Of a stretch of DNA of 64,000 bases, positions 61,011 to 64,000 are shown one piece after another. Position 1 is the first letter of the stretch. Each line of letters starts with the position of its first letter. Below the pieces are notes generated by a model. It was not told where the DNA came from. It searched no databases and saw only the letters and a program-made list of their open reading frames with translations. Origin of the DNA: Cymbidium sinense. Lineage: Eukaryota > Streptophyta > Magnoliopsida > Asparagales > Orchidaceae. The stretch covers positions 80,589,180-80,653,179 of the forward strand of contig CM038221.1 in the NCBI GenBank assembly GCA_021442155.1, written 5' to 3'. Both the position numbers and the translations under genes were made by a program.

Positions 61011-64000
61011 TTGTCGCCAAGTAACTCCTTCTATGATTTTAAATACATGTAGGCAAGTCTTATGCTTTGCAAGGTGGCTAAGCTATTGTTAATTTAGAAA
61101 GGAGACTAAGTCCTTAAACACACTCCCTAAGAGACTAAATCATGAAGGGCATGAATAAATGACTTAATCTAATGCAAATTTTATTAAATTTTATTTTTAT
61201 TTTTGGACATTTTTATTTGACACAGGCTATGGGATTTCATATACCCAATGTATGAGAAGATTGATTATGGTCCAAAATCAGAAAGAAGGAGGTGTGTTTC
61301 TACCATGGCTCTCAAAGATCAAGTCATTTTCTCTGGCAAATGTGGAAGCCCTCCATTAGCACGAGTGAAGTAATATGATTTATGCATGATGTGAGACATA
61401 CAATATCCAACTAAGGGGTTGCTAAATTTTTTATTATTTTGATTTACGTTCTAGGCTTTAGGTGAGATTATGAGTTATTTAGTTTAATTTGAGTTGATTA
61501 ATTGGATATAAAATTTATTTTTCTCTAAGAGTCTAATCACATCTAGGCCATTCAACAACCATCAAGCAATAAAAAAACTAAGAAAATCATGCCATCCAAA
61601 TTACGCAATCATAAATAGAACATCAATCAAATTATAAAATTAACGTAAGAGGCTGATGTGGTCGGGCTCCACCACACAACCCAAAATAAAATGTGGGTAG
61701 CCAAGCTCTACCCTTATACAACCCAAATTACAAATGAATAATTACAATTAAAAAAGAATTCATGTTATGGGGTCTTCATTCTTCATCTCTTCATTTCTTC
61801 ATTTCTTCATTTTGATTTTGCTCCATTTCTTTCTTTTGATTTGACTTGGATGTAGTTTGTTCTAGGACTTCACATGGTATATAAACATGGTCTTATAACC
61901 AATGTTCACTTAATTCTCCCATAACATTCATTCCAAAATCTTAATTGCAAAATTTACATCAAAATGGGAAAGATTAGCTAAACATACCATACAACTCAAG
62001 CAGTTATATGAATAATTTGGACTTAGCACCCCACACATGAGAAACCAAGCCCACCTGTCCTAATTTGAGTTATGCTTAGGGGTATAAGCAACCTGAATAG
62101 AAAAAATATTTATATTTTTATTATAGCTCACCTTAAGCACAATCCCATAGAAGACATGATTAGGTTGATATCATCCTATCATCTAGTCTACGCACATGCA
62201 CCCAAACATCCAGTCTATAAATATTATATCATAAAATAAAATCAGGCATCAAAACATGTACCACCCTAACATAGAGCTAGAAATGGTGACTTAGCCTAAT
62301 GTGTGTGCCATTTAAGACTTGTGTGGCATGTCTTAGCTAGGCTTTAAGGTTAGAATTTCCTAAGTGGGAAGGATTCAATTGAGAGGGTAGTTTCATTTTA
62401 AATGATTTATTTGATTTATCAATTTTAGTTAGTGATTTGATTTGGTTTGAAAGAAGCTACACTTAGTTACTAAATGTTGTAAAGAGAAGAAAAGAGAATA
62501 TAACTTTTCTTTCAACCCTTCCTTAAATAATTTCTAAGGTAGCTTCATTACTAATTTTTTTAGTGAATATCTTATTGTGTTTTAATTAATCATAAGTTTA
62601 AATTTGCTCTAAATAGCCCTATTCAATAAGAAAGGAATCTTAAGATTAATTATGATGGGTTACTACCACATATCACATAACAATTTATTTCTTTCCACCA
62701 TGTATACCATGCATATGAATGAACCTAAGCATACCTATACATGCAATGCAAATTTTAGCATACTTTGATGATAAATGCTAAGAGATATGATTTAAAAATT
62801 TGAATGTTCCATTGATGTATGTTTTATTCATTATGTAAAAAAGGGGGGATTTTTCATCCTTTAACATAGTGGACATCCACATGTACAAAAGACATAAGTG
62901 AGTACATCGCCATTATTTTCTACACCAAGGGCATAAGGTACAAGACCTACTTAGGGCTACTTAAAGCCTCGTAGCCCCGGGATGTCTGACTAATTTATCA
63001 CTTTTCTTAAATACATGTAAATGTACAGAGGGAAATAAATGGATGAAGAATCATGTAAAAGATTTTTGTATTTGATTTGGTTGTATAATTTACATGTGTA
63101 ATGTGAGGATCCTTCTTAAGTCATAACATAAGAGTGTATAGGAATAGATTTAAGCAAGTGTTGTGTTCTTTCAAATGAACTATACACTTTGAAAATTCTA
63201 TACAAGTCCATGTTAAGAGAAGAGAAGAAAAACAACATACACATATATAATCACATTATAAGTAGCATCACTTCATTTATAATCTTTGATTTATAGTTTT
63301 TAAAATTTTGGTTTATAATAGCCACTCATATTCTTAACTTTAGCCAGCACATGTAATTTGACATAAAAGGAAACATTTTATTTAATTAATTTTTCAAATG
63401 AGATGAATGCATGGTTTCATATGACAAACAACATTTAGCATGCTTGGAAAGAAATAAAGTGATGTAAGCATTTTACTTCATTCATCCTAATTAATTCCTA
63501 AAGACAATCCTATAAAATAAGATCATTTAAAGTGAATCAAAATTCCTTAAGGAAATTTTTATTTTGGATTTGATTTGACTTAGGAAATGTGAAAAGAGTT
63601 TGCTGGTCCTAACCCATTTCTCCCATGTGTGAATTAGTTTAGTTTAATTTTAGAACAATTAGGTTGATTTTATGTTTTATTTAGGTTAAGGTGTGAATTA
63701 ATCCATTAAATATCCCTTACTTATGCCTCTTTAACATAATTAATCAAATAATTATGAGCCAACATACGATATGTAACCACATGGAATTTAAATCTGCAAT
63801 GCACTTAAGAAATAAAGAGGCTTAATGTAATTGGCTCATAATTATTGATTAATTAAGCTAAAGGATTTATTAAGTACTTTCATGATCATCCTACACATGT
63901 AGTTTGATTCTAATTTTCTTTGAAGTCTCTTAGGTTATTGAACACCTAAGAATCTACCCAAGATTAAGTGATTAAGTTTAGAATAATTTGATTTTGAGTT
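61011..64000 (-). repeat. Superunit copy 7, 3' half, minus strand, runs off the window
   Basis: In reverse order it shows the 3' modules: CCCAAATTACAAATGAATAA at 61725 (complement of the AATTTGGGTTGTATAAG module), AAGCCCACCTGTCC at 62048, CTACTTAGGGCTACTTAAAG near 62948, then the AT-rich middle to the end. A CTTCATTTCTTCATTT run lies at 61791-61818. No gene. Confidence 0.68.

Overview
The window looks like an intergenic, repeat-filled stretch of a flowering-plant nuclear chromosome. Reasons: one intron-containing plant receptor-kinase gene at the left edge; plant-type RTE LINE, Tat-lineage and chromovirus-type Ty3/gypsy remnants; PIF/Harbinger-like and hAT-like MITEs; very AT-rich spacer; and no operon structure. 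The species cannot be fixed from what is visible. The kinase sequence fits either a monocot or a eudicot.

Layout. 1-3222 (minus): an LRR receptor kinase of the RGI/RCH family (closest in memory to Arabidopsis RGI5, At1g34110), cut by the left edge and carrying two frame disruptions and several small deletions, so probably a young pseudogene. 4250-6660: an old RTE-type LINE on the minus strand with a second, oppositely oriented LINE copy inserted inside it. 6830-9009: LTR-like and unclassified sequence. 9010-22582: two head-to-tail copies of a ~6.3 kb noncoding 'superunit' plus a 3' module (called X). 23090-25485: internally deleted Tat-lineage gypsy remnant (minus). 26186-29990: another superunit copy whose 5' half is inverted in place. 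29990-34170: unclassified sequence with short tandem and hairpin repeats and two coding-like fragments I cannot identify. 34173-37390: a cluster of MITEs, one nested in another. 39000-43064: a decayed chromovirus-type gypsy element (LTR-like region, possible PBS, gag, protease, start of RT) that stops exactly where the next superunit begins. 43065-54930: a second head-to-tail superunit pair plus X. 55891-64000: minus-strand superunit copies flanking a Tat-type integrase remnant and a higher-order tandem repeat.

The dominant theme is this large noncoding superunit family. It has a recognisable 5' start (a short CTCAC..GTGAG stem-loop), a 1.2-1.4 kb tract with a decayed ~10-bp repeat of the CCCAATTTGA type rich in TTGAC cores, a conserved GGGAGG..CCTCCC palindrome, an AT-rich middle and a GC-richer 3' part. 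At 55891-64000 the order superunit / X / Tat pol / tandem repeat / superunit start, all on one strand, suggests that the superunits may be noncoding or terminal parts of very long Tat-lineage elements; this is inference. No intact protein-coding gene, tRNA, rRNA or CRISPR array was found.
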